From assembly GCA_023460955.1 (NCBI GenBank), contig JAEWOH010000051.1, positions 88,295 through 152,294 of the forward strand: DNA of 64,000 nucleotides. The letters run 5' to 3'. The stretch is from Bacillota bacterium. GTDB taxonomy: Bacteria; Bacillota; Clostridia; Acetivibrionales; DSM-1351. The translations under genes and the position numbers were made by a program. Under the pieces are notes generated by a model. It searched no databases. It was not told the origin of the DNA and saw only the letters and a program-made list of their open reading frames with translations. This document shows, one piece after another, positions 24,661 through 33,081 of the stretch (positions within the stretch are counted from its first letter, which is position 1; each line of letters begins with the position of its first letter).

Positions 24661-26592
24661 ATGCAAGTGGGAGTAAAGAATTTTAAGTGGAGCAGAAAAA
24701 GGTTTATTGCTCTTTCTGTAGTTGCTTTGGTTATTATTTCATTGGTTACAGGAGTATTTCTTTATAGTAAAAACAGTTCTGCCAGTAGCACTGCAGCAGC
24801 GGAGAAAAGGACAACACAGGTTGTCAGGGGTAAAATTGAAGTTGCACTGTCGGGCTCAGGCACTGTAAAATCATCAAATACTTCAGATGTTATGACAAAT
24901 GTTCAGGGGAAGATAACAAAAGCATATTTTAAGGAAGGAGATAAAATAAAGACCGGCGATTTGCTCTTTGAAATCGATGATACAGATGCTAAGCTGAATA
25001 TTCAAAAAATCGAAAACCAGATAAGCCAAGCATTATTAAATGTAGACAGCAATCAAAAAAGTTTTAGCAATCTTACCGTCACAGCACCTTTTGACGGTTT
25101 AGTTACGGGTATATCAGCAAAAACGGGTGAAAGCACCGGCAATAATATGGCACTTTTCACTATTACTGAAACATCAAGGCTTAATCTTTCAATTCCCTTT
25201 AGTGAAGCATGCATTCAGAATATAAAGATTGGTCAGAAAGCCAATGTACATGTCCAGGAAATAATGGATACAGTAGAGGGAATAGTAACAGCAATTGATG
25301 ATTATACATATACAGCTTCGGATGGAGGACGAGTCAGAAATGTTGAAGTTACAGTTAATAATCCCGGAAGACTGACCGACACAATGACTGCAAGTGTTGA
25401 TATTATAACTTCAAAAGGGATTGAGAGCGGAAACGGGGTTAGCCCCTTGGAATATGCAAACAAACAGGCAGTAAAGGCCGCTGCCAACGGTACCTTTGCT
25501 GAAGTTAACGTTAAAGAAAATCAATACGTTAAAAAAGGTGATGTACTGATTCAAATCGATAATGATGATTTAAAAATAACTGCCCAGACTAATGATCTTA
25601 AAGTTAAAGATCTTCAAAACCAACTGGAAGCAGCAAAAAAGCAATTGGAGAATTATAAGATATATTCTTCTATTTCAGGAACAGTCACAGGTGAAACGGC
25701 CGTTGCCGGTGACAGCGTTAAATCAGGAGATATTCTTATTAGTATAAGGGATTTTGATAAAATGCAGTTTACCATATCTGTCGACGAACTTGATATTTCA
25801 AAGGTTAAAGTAGGTCAGTCCGTAGCAATAACGATTGATGCTCTTGATGAGACCTCTAAAACTCCTCTTACGGGAGAAGTAATATATAAAGCTATGGAGG
25901 GTACTTCAACCAACGGCGTTGCTACTTATGATGTAAAGATAAAAATAAATGAAACTGAAAATTTGTTAGCCGGGATGAATGCTAATGCAAGCATAATACT
26001 AAACCAGGCCGACAATATATTAATGGTTCCCCTGGAAGCAATAACAAAAATGGGCAACAGATCCTTTGTACGAGTGTTGGGAACAGATGAACAAAGCCAG
26101 TCTGGAACAGGCAGTGCAGACAGAAGGCCTGGTAACTGGGGCGGTAAAATGTCAGCACCGCCTGATAGCAACAGAACCAAAAATACAAGCAAAAATGATA
26201 GCCCTGCAAGTGGAAGCAGTGACAGTCAGAAAAACAGCCCGAGCGGTACGTCTTCAGCAAGAAGGCAAATGTCAGCGGCCTTTGGGGCAAATCAGGAGTA
26301 TTACAAAGGAACTGTAATGAAAGAGGTTGAGCTGGGTATAAACAATGATGAATATGCAGAAATAAAGAGCGGTTTATCAGAAGGAGACATAGTTGTACTA
26401 CCACCTCTGGTGACCAATTCAACTTCAGGCTCTTCAAATAGTCAGGGAGGCTTTGGGCTTGGTCTTGGCGGCGGCATGGGCGGTGGCTTCGGAGGAGGAA
26501 TGCCTTCCGGAGGCTTCCCGGGTGGAAGCGGTCAGAACAATAGAAATTCCGGCAATTCAAACAGACAAACAAATACACAGGGTCAGAGATAG
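24661..26592 (+). CDS. Membrane-fusion (HlyD/MacA-type) subunit of an ABC exporter
   Basis: A 643-residue adaptor with one N-terminal membrane anchor (about residues 14-36) and an extracellular body. It carries two biotinyl-lipoyl-like hairpins (GKITKAYFKEGDKIKTGDLL near 85 and ANGTFAEVNVKENQYVKKGD near 280), coiled-coil helices and beta-barrel segments. A Ser/Asn-rich insert follows, then an unusual glycine-rich tail with GGGMGGGFGGG and an Asn/Gln/Arg-rich end. GAGGTGG precedes ATG 24661. The ATPase and permease genes follow at 10 and 0 bp. Gram-positive MacA-like adaptors couple MacB-type transporters to wall-side substrates; the cargo, perhaps a peptide or antimicrobial, is unknown. Confidence 0.9.
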   Translation: MQVGVKNFKWSRKRFIALSVVALVIISLVTGVFLYSKNSSASSTAAAEKRTTQVVRGKIEVALSGSGTVKSSNTSDVMTNVQGKITKAYFKEGDKIKTGDLLFEIDDTDAKLNIQKIENQISQALLNVDSNQKSFSNLTVTAPFDGLVTGISAKTGESTGNNMALFTITETSRLNLSIPFSEACIQNIKIGQKANVHVQEIMDTVEGIVTAIDDYTYTASDGGRVRNVEVTVNNPGRLTDTMTASVDIITSKGIESGNGVSPLEYANKQAVKAAANGTFAEVNVKENQYVKKGDVLIQIDNDDLKITAQTNDLKVKDLQNQLEAAKKQLENYKIYSSISGTVTGETAVAGDSVKSGDILISIRDFDKMQFTISVDELDISKVKVGQSVAITIDALDETSKTPLTGEVIYKAMEGTSTNGVATYDVKIKINETENLLAGMNANASIILNQADNILMVPLEAITKMGNRSFVRVLGTDEQSQSGTGSADRRPGNWGGKMSAPPDSNRTKNTSKNDSPASGSSDSQKNSPSGTSSARRQMSAAFGANQEYYKGTVMKEVELGINNDEYAEIKSGLSEGDIVVLPPLVTNSTSGSSNSQGGFGLGLGGGMGGGFGGGMPSGGFPGGSGQNNRNSGNSNRQTNTQGQR

Positions 26593-26601
26593 GAGATTAG
26601 C

Positions 26602-27279
26602 ATGATACGAATATCGAACATGTGTAAAATATATGAGATGGGCGAAAACTCCATATATGCACTTAATAATGTCTCTTTGCATATTGCCAGGCATGAATTT
26701 GTAGCTATTGTAGGTCCATCCGGCTCGGGTAAATCTACATTGATGAATATGCTGGGATGTCTTGATGTGCCCACCTCCGGAAGCTATTATCTGGATGGAC
26801 ATGAGGTCAGCAAGCTGAGTGATAATCAGCTTGCTGAAATAAGAAATAATAAGATTGGCTTTATATTTCAAGGCTTTAACCTACTAAAAAAACTGACAGC
26901 AGTAGAAAATGTTGAACTACCGCTAATATACCAGGGAATTGGTCATAGAGAAAGACTTAAAAAGAGCATAGATGCACTTGGAATGGTAGGCCTCGGGGAC
27001 AGAATCCACCATACTCCCAATGAATTATCAGGAGGTCAGCAGCAGAGGGTAGCTATAGCACGCGCACTTGTAAGCAACCCTCCGCTAATTCTGGCAGATG
27101 AGCCTACAGGAAATCTGGATTCAAAATCAGGAGCTGACGTTATGAATACACTCCACCAGCTACATAAAGGCGGAAATACCATTGTATTAATAACCCATGA
27201 TAACAATGTGGCTGCTCAGGCAGGAAGAATAATAAGGATACAGGACGGCATGATAACAGAAGATAAGGAGGCGGTATAG
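26602..27279 (+). CDS. MacB/LolD-type ABC transporter ATPase
   Basis: A 225-residue nucleotide-binding subunit with Walker A GPSGSGKST, Q-loop FIFQGFNLL, signature LSGGQQQRVAIARAL, Walker B LILADEPTGNLD and H-loop THD. It is of the LolD/FtsE/MacB mechanotransmission class. It starts at ATG 26602, 9 bp after the adaptor gene, and ends immediately before the FtsX-like permease ATG, so the three genes form one transcription unit. Confidence 0.95.
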   Translation: MIRISNMCKIYEMGENSIYALNNVSLHIARHEFVAIVGPSGSGKSTLMNMLGCLDVPTSGSYYLDGHEVSKLSDNQLAEIRNNKIGFIFQGFNLLKKLTAVENVELPLIYQGIGHRERLKKSIDALGMVGLGDRIHHTPNELSGGQQQRVAIARALVSNPPLILADEPTGNLDSKSGADVMNTLHQLHKGGNTIVLITHDNNVAAQAGRIIRIQDGMITEDKEAV

Positions 27280-28458
27280 ATGGGGTTTTTTCAGGCCTTT
27301 AAAATGGCATTGAAAAGTATTGCCAGCAATAAGGTCCGCTCATTTCTTACCATGCTGGGAGTAATAATCGGGGTAGGTTCGGTAATAACAGCTGTTGCGT
27401 TCGCTCAGGGGAGTACCAAGAGCATAACTGATTCAATCGAAGGTCTTGGAAGTAATATTATTACAATTAACATAACCGGAAGAGGAAGTAATAGAACGGT
27501 TACATATAACGAATTAAAGACCTTTGCCGACGAAAACAGCAGTGAAATAAGTATGATTGCACCGATTGTCAGCGGCAGTATGACAGGAAAAGTAGGAACT
27601 AAAAGCCGATCAACAACTGTAGTAGGTACAGATGAACAGTATGAATATATGAAAAGCAGACATGTCCAATCAGGTAGATTTATTTTATCTTTTGACAATG
27701 ACTATATGCTTAAGACTGCTGTAATAGGTACTGCTGTTGCAAATGATTTATTTGAAGGACAGAATCCTGTTGGTCAGCAAATGAAAATTAACGGACAGAT
27801 ATTCAAGGTAGTAGGTCTTCTTCAGGAGATTGACGGAAGCCAGGATTCATCAGACGACGACCAGATTATTATTCCTGTAACCGTTGCTCAAAGGCTAAGC
27901 CAGAACAGTACTATAAGAAGCTTTACTGTTCAGGCTGTAGATTCGACAACGGTTGACCCGGCAATGACAAAGCTTACAAATTATCTTACAAAAAAATTTG
28001 GAGATACAACATCATTCAGGGTAATGAACCAGGCACAAATGTTATCAACCTTAAATTCAATAACCGACACCTTAATGATTGTTCTTGGAGGGATAGCCGC
28101 TATTTCTCTGATTGTAGGCGGAATTGGAATTATGAACATTATGTTGGTTTCAGTTACCGAGAGAACCCGTGAAATTGGTATCCGTAAAGCCATTGGGGCA
28201 AAACGTAAAAATATTTTGGTCCAGTTTTTAATTGAAGCAATAATGATAACCGGTATTGGAGGAGTCATAGGAATACTGATTGGTTTGTTTTGTATCAAGT
28301 TCATTATTGGGGGGTTCAAAATAACCACGCCGGTTTACTCGCCCTTCTGGATGACTCTTTCCTTCGGAATATCACTGGGGGTAGGAATAATATTCGGCAT
28401 GTTCCCTGCCTATAAAGCTGCCAGATTAAATCCTATAGAGGCTCTCAGATTCGAATAA
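27280..28458 (+). CDS. MacB/FtsX-type ABC permease
   Basis: A 392-residue permease with the MacB arrangement. The first membrane helix follows SIASNKVRSFLTMLGVIIGVGSV. A roughly 200-residue extracellular MacB-PCD domain follows, then three C-terminal helices (GGIGIMNIMLVSVTERTREIGIRKAIGAK is the classic region before the last helices). It ends with AARLNPIEALR. It is paired with the ATPase and HlyD-like adaptor upstream, making a tripartite exporter without an outer-membrane component. Confidence 0.94.
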   Translation: MGFFQAFKMALKSIASNKVRSFLTMLGVIIGVGSVITAVAFAQGSTKSITDSIEGLGSNIITINITGRGSNRTVTYNELKTFADENSSEISMIAPIVSGSMTGKVGTKSRSTTVVGTDEQYEYMKSRHVQSGRFILSFDNDYMLKTAVIGTAVANDLFEGQNPVGQQMKINGQIFKVVGLLQEIDGSQDSSDDDQIIIPVTVAQRLSQNSTIRSFTVQAVDSTTVDPAMTKLTNYLTKKFGDTTSFRVMNQAQMLSTLNSITDTLMIVLGGIAAISLIVGGIGIMNIMLVSVTERTREIGIRKAIGAKRKNILVQFLIEAIMITGIGGVIGILIGLFCIKFIIGGFKITTPVYSPFWMTLSFGISLGVGIIFGMFPAYKAARLNPIEALRFE

Positions 28459-28503
28459 TATTACTATTTGTGCCGTCTATCTTACGGCGGAATGGAGATT
28501 TAT

Positions 28504-30480
28504 ATGCATAATTTAAAAAAATTGCTTTTAAAAATACTTACTTTTACTATGATTTCAGCTTTTATAATGTCATCAACCATAGCATATGCTGCTACTCGGG
28601 AACAAACCGACTATGGAGAAGCGGCTGCGAAACTGAAACTATGGGGGATTATTAATGATTCTGACCTGAAAAACAGTAAAATGACCAGAGAACTTTTTTC
28701 AAAGCTTATTATAAACTCTACCGGAAACTATGAATTGGCAAAATCTATGGAAGGTTCCACAACTTTTTCAGATGTTTCGGTAAAGTCTGAATACTGTGGA
28801 TACATTAATGCAGCTGCAAAGCTAGGATATCTTCAGGCATATTCTGATGGTAAATACAGGCCTTCTGCTTATATTACTTTTGCACAGCTTTGTACTGCGG
28901 TGGTTAAGGCCTTGGGCTATACTCAGACTGATATAACAGGGACCTGGCCTGCCGGATATATTGAAAAGGCAAAGAGCCTGGGATTGACAAACGGTAACGC
29001 TCTTACTGCTGAAAGTAACGTTTCCACTGCTGATGCTTTAGTTATTCTTGAAATAATGCTTAATACAAATATTAAGAAAGTAAATTCTCAGGCTGCAGAC
29101 CAGACACTTATTGAAGCAACAGGTTTGTTGGACGATCAGAATAACTGGGTATATAGTAAGCCGGAAATAGCTTTCAATTTTAAACCGTCAACTATGAAGC
29201 TTGGAGCTATCAATTTTAGGTCTGATATTCCTGTATTGCGTGATACTGTAAACAATACCTCTGTCCCTTCTACAAATGTAGTCGGTGAAATAATAGCAAT
29301 AAGCGATATTAAAGACAAGGATGTTGTTTACGAGGTTTACAACAAGCTTAATGTCCTTAAGTATTATTTGGTTGTGGACAACAGAATAGACGGAGAAATA
29401 ACCAGTATTCTTCCAAGTAAGTATTCACCTAAAAAAGTCCAGATAAACAATGTGGATTATGAACTGGGTCAGTATGCAAAGCTCAACAAATTTGATTCAA
29501 CCAACGGGTCCTTTAATGTAGGTGATACTGTGACGGCGGTACTGGGTTATGACGGTAAAATAGTAGATGCCTACTATACAGATAATTCTGATGTAGAGGA
29601 TTACGCATTTGTTGTAGGCACCTCCACAAATGTATCAAAAAAAGCAGCTGACTACGGGAAATTATACTATACTGTTGACCTTATGGAGGTTGATGGTACT
29701 ACAAAAACTTACAGGATTGCTGACGATCCAGCCCAATACAGGTGGACATTAATAAAATACTCTATTTTGAGTGATGATTATATTGCAATACTGAAAGTCA
29801 GCTATAATGTACCTAGCGGAAATCAGATAATAATTGACAGATACGAGAAAAAAATAGGACAGAGCTACATAACTGACAATATTAAGATTTTTAATTATAC
29901 CGATTCTACAGTCAGCCTTTTAAAGTGGAGTGATATACCTAACGGAACTTTACCGGCCGGGAAAGTACAATATATAGGAACAACGGGTGAATTCGGAGAC
30001 GTAAATATTATTGTCACCAGTGACGTGTTGAATCAGCAATATAAGAATTATGTAGTGCAAAAAATAACAGTACCCGATGGAAAGAAAACTACGAACTATA
30101 CTTACAACCTTTTATCGGGAACAACCTCATATACATATACCTCAAAGAGTGAAATACCGGGAGCTGTGGTAGGCTCGGTATTTAGTATGAAAATGTATAA
30201 CAATCAGATTAGTACCTTTAACAGTATAGTTAACCCTGACGCACAGGGCTGGTATGTACAGGCAATAGATGCAAAGAGACTTAAAATGGGTGAATTTGTA
30301 TACCTTTTCGGGCCTGAAGTTTCTTTCTATCAGAAAGACTATTCAGGTAATCTTGTATCAAAAAAACTTACAGATATAAATACAGGGACCGAGTCATCTT
30401 ACGGAAGTATAAAGCTTTACTGTGACCGGCCGTTTAATAATGGCGGCAAGATACAATATGTAATAATTAGTCTGAATTAG
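28504..30480 (+). CDS. Secreted SLH-domain surface protein
   Basis: A 658-residue protein with a signal peptide ending near AYAA. S-layer homology segments follow at residues about 30-190 (AAAKLKLWGIINDSD, FSDVSVKSEYCGYINAAAKLGYLQ, ITFAQLCTAVVKALGY), which usually bind pyruvylated wall polymer. The remaining 450 residues are beta-rich and Thr/Tyr-rich without a domain I recognise. ATG 28504 follows GGAGA; an upstream in-frame GTG at 28468 would disrupt the signal peptide. It begins 45 bp after the exporter permease, so it may be cotranscribed with it. Confidence 0.8.
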   Translation: MHNLKKLLLKILTFTMISAFIMSSTIAYAATREQTDYGEAAAKLKLWGIINDSDLKNSKMTRELFSKLIINSTGNYELAKSMEGSTTFSDVSVKSEYCGYINAAAKLGYLQAYSDGKYRPSAYITFAQLCTAVVKALGYTQTDITGTWPAGYIEKAKSLGLTNGNALTAESNVSTADALVILEIMLNTNIKKVNSQAADQTLIEATGLLDDQNNWVYSKPEIAFNFKPSTMKLGAINFRSDIPVLRDTVNNTSVPSTNVVGEIIAISDIKDKDVVYEVYNKLNVLKYYLVVDNRIDGEITSILPSKYSPKKVQINNVDYELGQYAKLNKFDSTNGSFNVGDTVTAVLGYDGKIVDAYYTDNSDVEDYAFVVGTSTNVSKKAADYGKLYYTVDLMEVDGTTKTYRIADDPAQYRWTLIKYSILSDDYIAILKVSYNVPSGNQIIIDRYEKKIGQSYITDNIKIFNYTDSTVSLLKWSDIPNGTLPAGKVQYIGTTGEFGDVNIIVTSDVLNQQYKNYVVQKITVPDGKKTTNYTYNLLSGTTSYTYTSKSEIPGAVVGSVFSMKMYNNQISTFNSIVNPDAQGWYVQAIDAKRLKMGEFVYLFGPEVSFYQKDYSGNLVSKKLTDINTGTESSYGSIKLYCDRPFNNGGKIQYVIISLN

Positions 30481-30512
30481 GTTATACTAACAAAGAAAAT
30501 AATGCCATGCAA

Positions 30513-30553
30513 ATAAAAAAATAAAAACGGATTAACCGTTTTTATTTTTTTAT
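30513..30553 (+). terminator. Terminator after the SLH protein gene
   Basis: ATAAAAAAATAAAAACGG pairs exactly with CCGTTTTTATTTTTTTAT around a 5-nt loop. Confidence 0.85.
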
Positions 30554-30647
30554 GGAAAAACTGTATATATTTAACGATTTTACTAATAATAACACTAGAA
30601 AACGTTTTAATAAATTCTTTAAAACTAAAGGAGGAAGTTTTTAGAAA

Positions 30648-30941
30648 ATGAAAAGAGTTTTTGCATTATTAATGATAGTTGCCCTGGTCTTTAGCCTTGG
30701 TGCCTGTGCTAAAAATAATCAGCCGGGAGCCAGCACTTCCACAGTGACTGCACCTAAATCAAGCACAACCCCGTCAACTCCTGGTTTGGCAACTAATTCA
30801 CCAGGAACTGCCACTGTTTCTCCAGGAATGAAGACACCAACAACAGCTACAAAGTCACCTGGAACAGCTACAAAGTCACCTGGAACAGCGACTACTTCAC
30901 CGTCAACTGCTACTGTAACCGCTACAAAATCAAAAAAATAG
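30648..30941 (+). CDS. Small Thr/Pro/Ser-rich repeat lipoprotein
   Basis: A 97-residue secreted lipoprotein whose lipobox SLGAC gives an acylated cysteine near residue 21. The mature part is low-complexity Thr/Pro/Ser/Lys built from degenerate seven-residue units such as TATKSPG. Two units are encoded by identical 21-bp direct repeats at 30842-30862 and 30863-30883, with a diverged third after. No enzymatic fold is possible. It resembles a wall-spanning or O-glycosylated linker. AAGGAGG precedes ATG 30648, and terminators flank it on both sides, so it is monocistronic. The function is unknown. Confidence 0.75.
   Translation: MKRVFALLMIVALVFSLGACAKNNQPGASTSTVTAPKSSTTPSTPGLATNSPGTATVSPGMKTPTTATKSPGTATKSPGTATTSPSTATVTATKSKK
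30842..30904 (+). repeat. 21-bp tandem repeat inside the small lipoprotein gene
   Basis: Two perfect 21-bp copies (30842-30862 and 30863-30883) plus a diverged third copy, each coding for seven residues. In-frame repeats like this can expand or contract without breaking the gene. Confidence 0.85.
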
Positions 30942-30980
30942 TTGCTTACATTGGAAACGTAAATCTAAAAAGAATTTATT

Positions 30981-31024
30981 ATATAAAGAATCCATGTCTT
31001 TGTCATGGGTTCTTTATATTTTTA
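30981..31024 (+). terminator. Terminator after the small lipoprotein gene
   Basis: ATATAAAGAATCCATG pairs with CATGGGTTCTTTATAT (one G-U pair) around a 7-nt loop and runs into T-rich sequence. Confidence 0.8.
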
Positions 31025-31144
31025 ACGACTTTACAAGCGGGTTCCTATTTCTTGACATTGTCAAAACGTGATAGTAAAATTAGTTAGTATTTTGCTGCGT
31101 ATAATGGTAAAAAAATGCTAATTCACCACAGGCGGGAGCTACAG

Positions 31145-32176
31145 ATGGAAACAAAAATGCCTAAAACCTTACCTTTTTTTCTTAAGCTAACGATTTTCCT
31201 TATAATTTTTAAAATAATAGACGTGTCAGTTGGTGGAATTTTACACTACTATACATATTTTAGTAAGCCAAATATGCATGAACTTATGTGGAATGACTTT
31301 TATGCATATGAGGATAATTCCGTTGATGTTATGTTTCTTGGCTCATCCCACGCAAGGTTTGCATTTGATACGGATTATTTTGATAAGGCTCTTGAAGCTA
31401 AAACCTTTAATTTATCCAGCTCGGGACAGACCCCTGTCGTGGGTTATTATGCCCTGAAGGAGGCTTTAAAGCATCAAAAACCAAAAGTTCTGGTTTATGA
31501 GGCATATTGGAGATTATTCGGAACTTCAGACAATGTAACCCCTGCATATTTTGTGTTCGATTATATTAAGGGCTTTGACACTAAGGCTGAAATGCTCGTT
31601 AACCTGAGTATAGAAAAGAATTTTTCGTCCTTATTGTTTGAGTCGCTTTTTAAGACTTATAAATACCGGGAGGGTTTAGCACCGGCCGTAAAAAATGTTT
31701 TAGGCGGAAACTTTAGAAATGATGCTGTGAATGTGACCAGCAACATTGCCTATACGGATTTTACATATCATAAAAACGGGTATTTCGGAAGTGAAAAGGT
31801 GGCCACTCAAAATAAGCTTTTTGTTACCAATCCTTTTAAGAAGGCCGGACAAGGCTTTGATTGGAATGATAAACAGCTGGAATATATGAAGAAAACAATT
31901 GATTTATGCAAGGCACAAAACATTAAAGTTTTGATGGTAACGGCACCAATGCCAATACCTACTATGAATTTCTTAAAAGACTACGACAAATCCTATACTG
32001 ACTTGAATACCATTGCCAAAGACATGAACGTTAAATATATAGATTACAATATGTTAAATAGGAAAACTCATATGTTTACTAATGATATGTTCTATGATAG
32101 TAACCATTTGAATGAGAAGGGCACTCGAGAATTGGACAGGGATTTGTCACCAGAAATAAGAAAATATTTATATTAG
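31145..32176 (+). CDS. Membrane-anchored SGNH-type (DltD/AlgX-like) protein
   Basis: A 343-residue protein with one N-terminal membrane helix (residues about 10-32) and an extracellular domain. The GSSHARFAFD motif is SGNH block I with the nucleophile Ser. The C-terminal YDSNHLNEKG is the block V Asp-x-x-His pair. In the middle, VLVYEAYWRLFG and VLMVTAPMPIP match the DltD-like fold. Such proteins acylate or deacylate cell-envelope glycans. ATG 31145 follows GGGAG at 31134-31138; the in-frame ATG 31115 lacks a site. It stands alone between terminators, so its substrate is unknown. Confidence 0.72.
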   Translation: METKMPKTLPFFLKLTIFLIIFKIIDVSVGGILHYYTYFSKPNMHELMWNDFYAYEDNSVDVMFLGSSHARFAFDTDYFDKALEAKTFNLSSSGQTPVVGYYALKEALKHQKPKVLVYEAYWRLFGTSDNVTPAYFVFDYIKGFDTKAEMLVNLSIEKNFSSLLFESLFKTYKYREGLAPAVKNVLGGNFRNDAVNVTSNIAYTDFTYHKNGYFGSEKVATQNKLFVTNPFKKAGQGFDWNDKQLEYMKKTIDLCKAQNIKVLMVTAPMPIPTMNFLKDYDKSYTDLNTIAKDMNVKYIDYNMLNRKTHMFTNDMFYDSNHLNEKGTRELDRDLSPEIRKYLY

Positions 32177-32262
32177 CCCAATCCTTTCAATAATAATGCA
32201 TATTGCTATTTACAAAAAACTAATATACACTTAAAAAGTCAATGGTATTATCACCGATATGT

Positions 32263-32268
32263 TATACT
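32263..32268 (+). promoter_or_regulatory. Likely -10 element for the THF riboswitch transcript
   Basis: TATACT lies 17 bp before the riboswitch aptamer. I see no good TTGACA 17 bp upstream, so the promoter call is partial. Confidence 0.4.
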
Positions 32269-32285
32269 ACTATTGCATAAAAATT

Positions 32286-32388
32286 GGCAGAGTAGATTTT
32301 TGCGCGTTAAGTGCCAAAGGGACGGGAAGTTGCCTTTTGGACGAAAAACACAACTGTGTTTGCGGTGCAGATCTCGCATTCCGCTGCC
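32286..32388 (+). promoter_or_regulatory. Tetrahydrofolate (THF) riboswitch aptamer
   Basis: The conserved 5' block GGCAGAGTAGATTTTTGCGC with GTTAAGTG, and the conserved 3' block GCGGTGCAG...CGCATTCCGCTGCC, are those of the folT-type THF riboswitch. GGCAG (32286-32290) and CTGCC (32384-32388) form P1. Hairpins at 32387-32415 and 32422-32444 follow, the first sharing two bases with P1. No T-run is seen before the ribosome binding site, so translational control is more likely than termination. The downstream gene is folT, as expected. Confidence 0.92.
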
Positions 32389-32477
32389 ACAAAAAGAGAT
32401 ACCTCTTTTATGTGGCTTACCACAGTGTATTTTTATTACACTGTAATTTCGTCAAAACATTTAAAGGAGGTAGTGCT

Positions 32478-32999
32478 ATGATGCACAACAAATTAAGAAG
32501 TATTCTTTTACTTGGGCTTTTCATTGCCCTTGAAGTTATTCTCACAAGATTCTTATCTGTAGAAAGTCCAATTGTACGAATTTCATTTGAATTTATCCCC
32601 ATTGCCGTTTCAGCTATTTTATTCGGGCCTGTTATGGCCGGTATTGGTGCGGCAGCTGCTGATATTTTAGGTATGCTGATTTTTCCAAAAGGAGCCTTCT
32701 TCCCGGGCTTTACATTAAGTGCCTTCTTATCCGGACTTATTTACGGTATTTTCCTTTATAAAAAGAAGATAACACTTGCAAGGACTTTTGCGGCAGTTTT
32801 AACTGTTATTATTATCTGCAGTCTGTTTTTGAACACAATATGGCTGATCATTCTGACAAAGAACGGGGCTTATGCTATCCTTACTGCCAGGCTGATTAAA
32901 TGTGCTGTATTCCTGCCGGTTCAGACCTTTATGATATATTTTGTCTGGAAATACGTCGGCAACCTGTTTACACGTTCTTTGAACCTGGAGAAACAATAA
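32478..32999 (+). CDS. folT: Folate ECF transporter substrate-binding protein FolT
   Basis: A 173-residue S component of an energy-coupling-factor transporter for folates. It has about six hydrophobic segments, with family patterns LLLGLFIALEVILTRFLS, VRISFEFIPIAVSAILFGP and GIGAAAADILGMLIFPKG. It captures extracellular folate and uses a shared EcfAA'T module encoded elsewhere. AAAGGAGG at 32463-32470 and 7-nt spacing fix ATG 32478; a longer in-frame start at 32259 would run through the riboswitch. The THF riboswitch in its leader explains regulation: high reduced folate should lower import. Confidence 0.93.
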   Translation: MMHNKLRSILLLGLFIALEVILTRFLSVESPIVRISFEFIPIAVSAILFGPVMAGIGAAAADILGMLIFPKGAFFPGFTLSAFLSGLIYGIFLYKKKITLARTFAAVLTVIIICSLFLNTIWLIILTKNGAYAILTARLIKCAVFLPVQTFMIYFVWKYVGNLFTRSLNLEKQ

Positions 33000-33081
33000 A
33001 TAAGAAAAAAATTTACTTCTTTAAGACATTTTTATTTTTACTGCGTATTCTAAGTATATAAATAAAATAGGAGTGAAAAAA

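Noticed and set aside
25982..26578. A 198-codon minus-strand frame opposite the adaptor gene
   Set aside because: It mirrors the Gly/Ser-rich coding region in the other strand; no start signal or family features.
32259..32477. N-terminal extension of folT
   Set aside because: The frame is open by chance through the THF riboswitch; the ribosome binding site and family length support ATG 32478.
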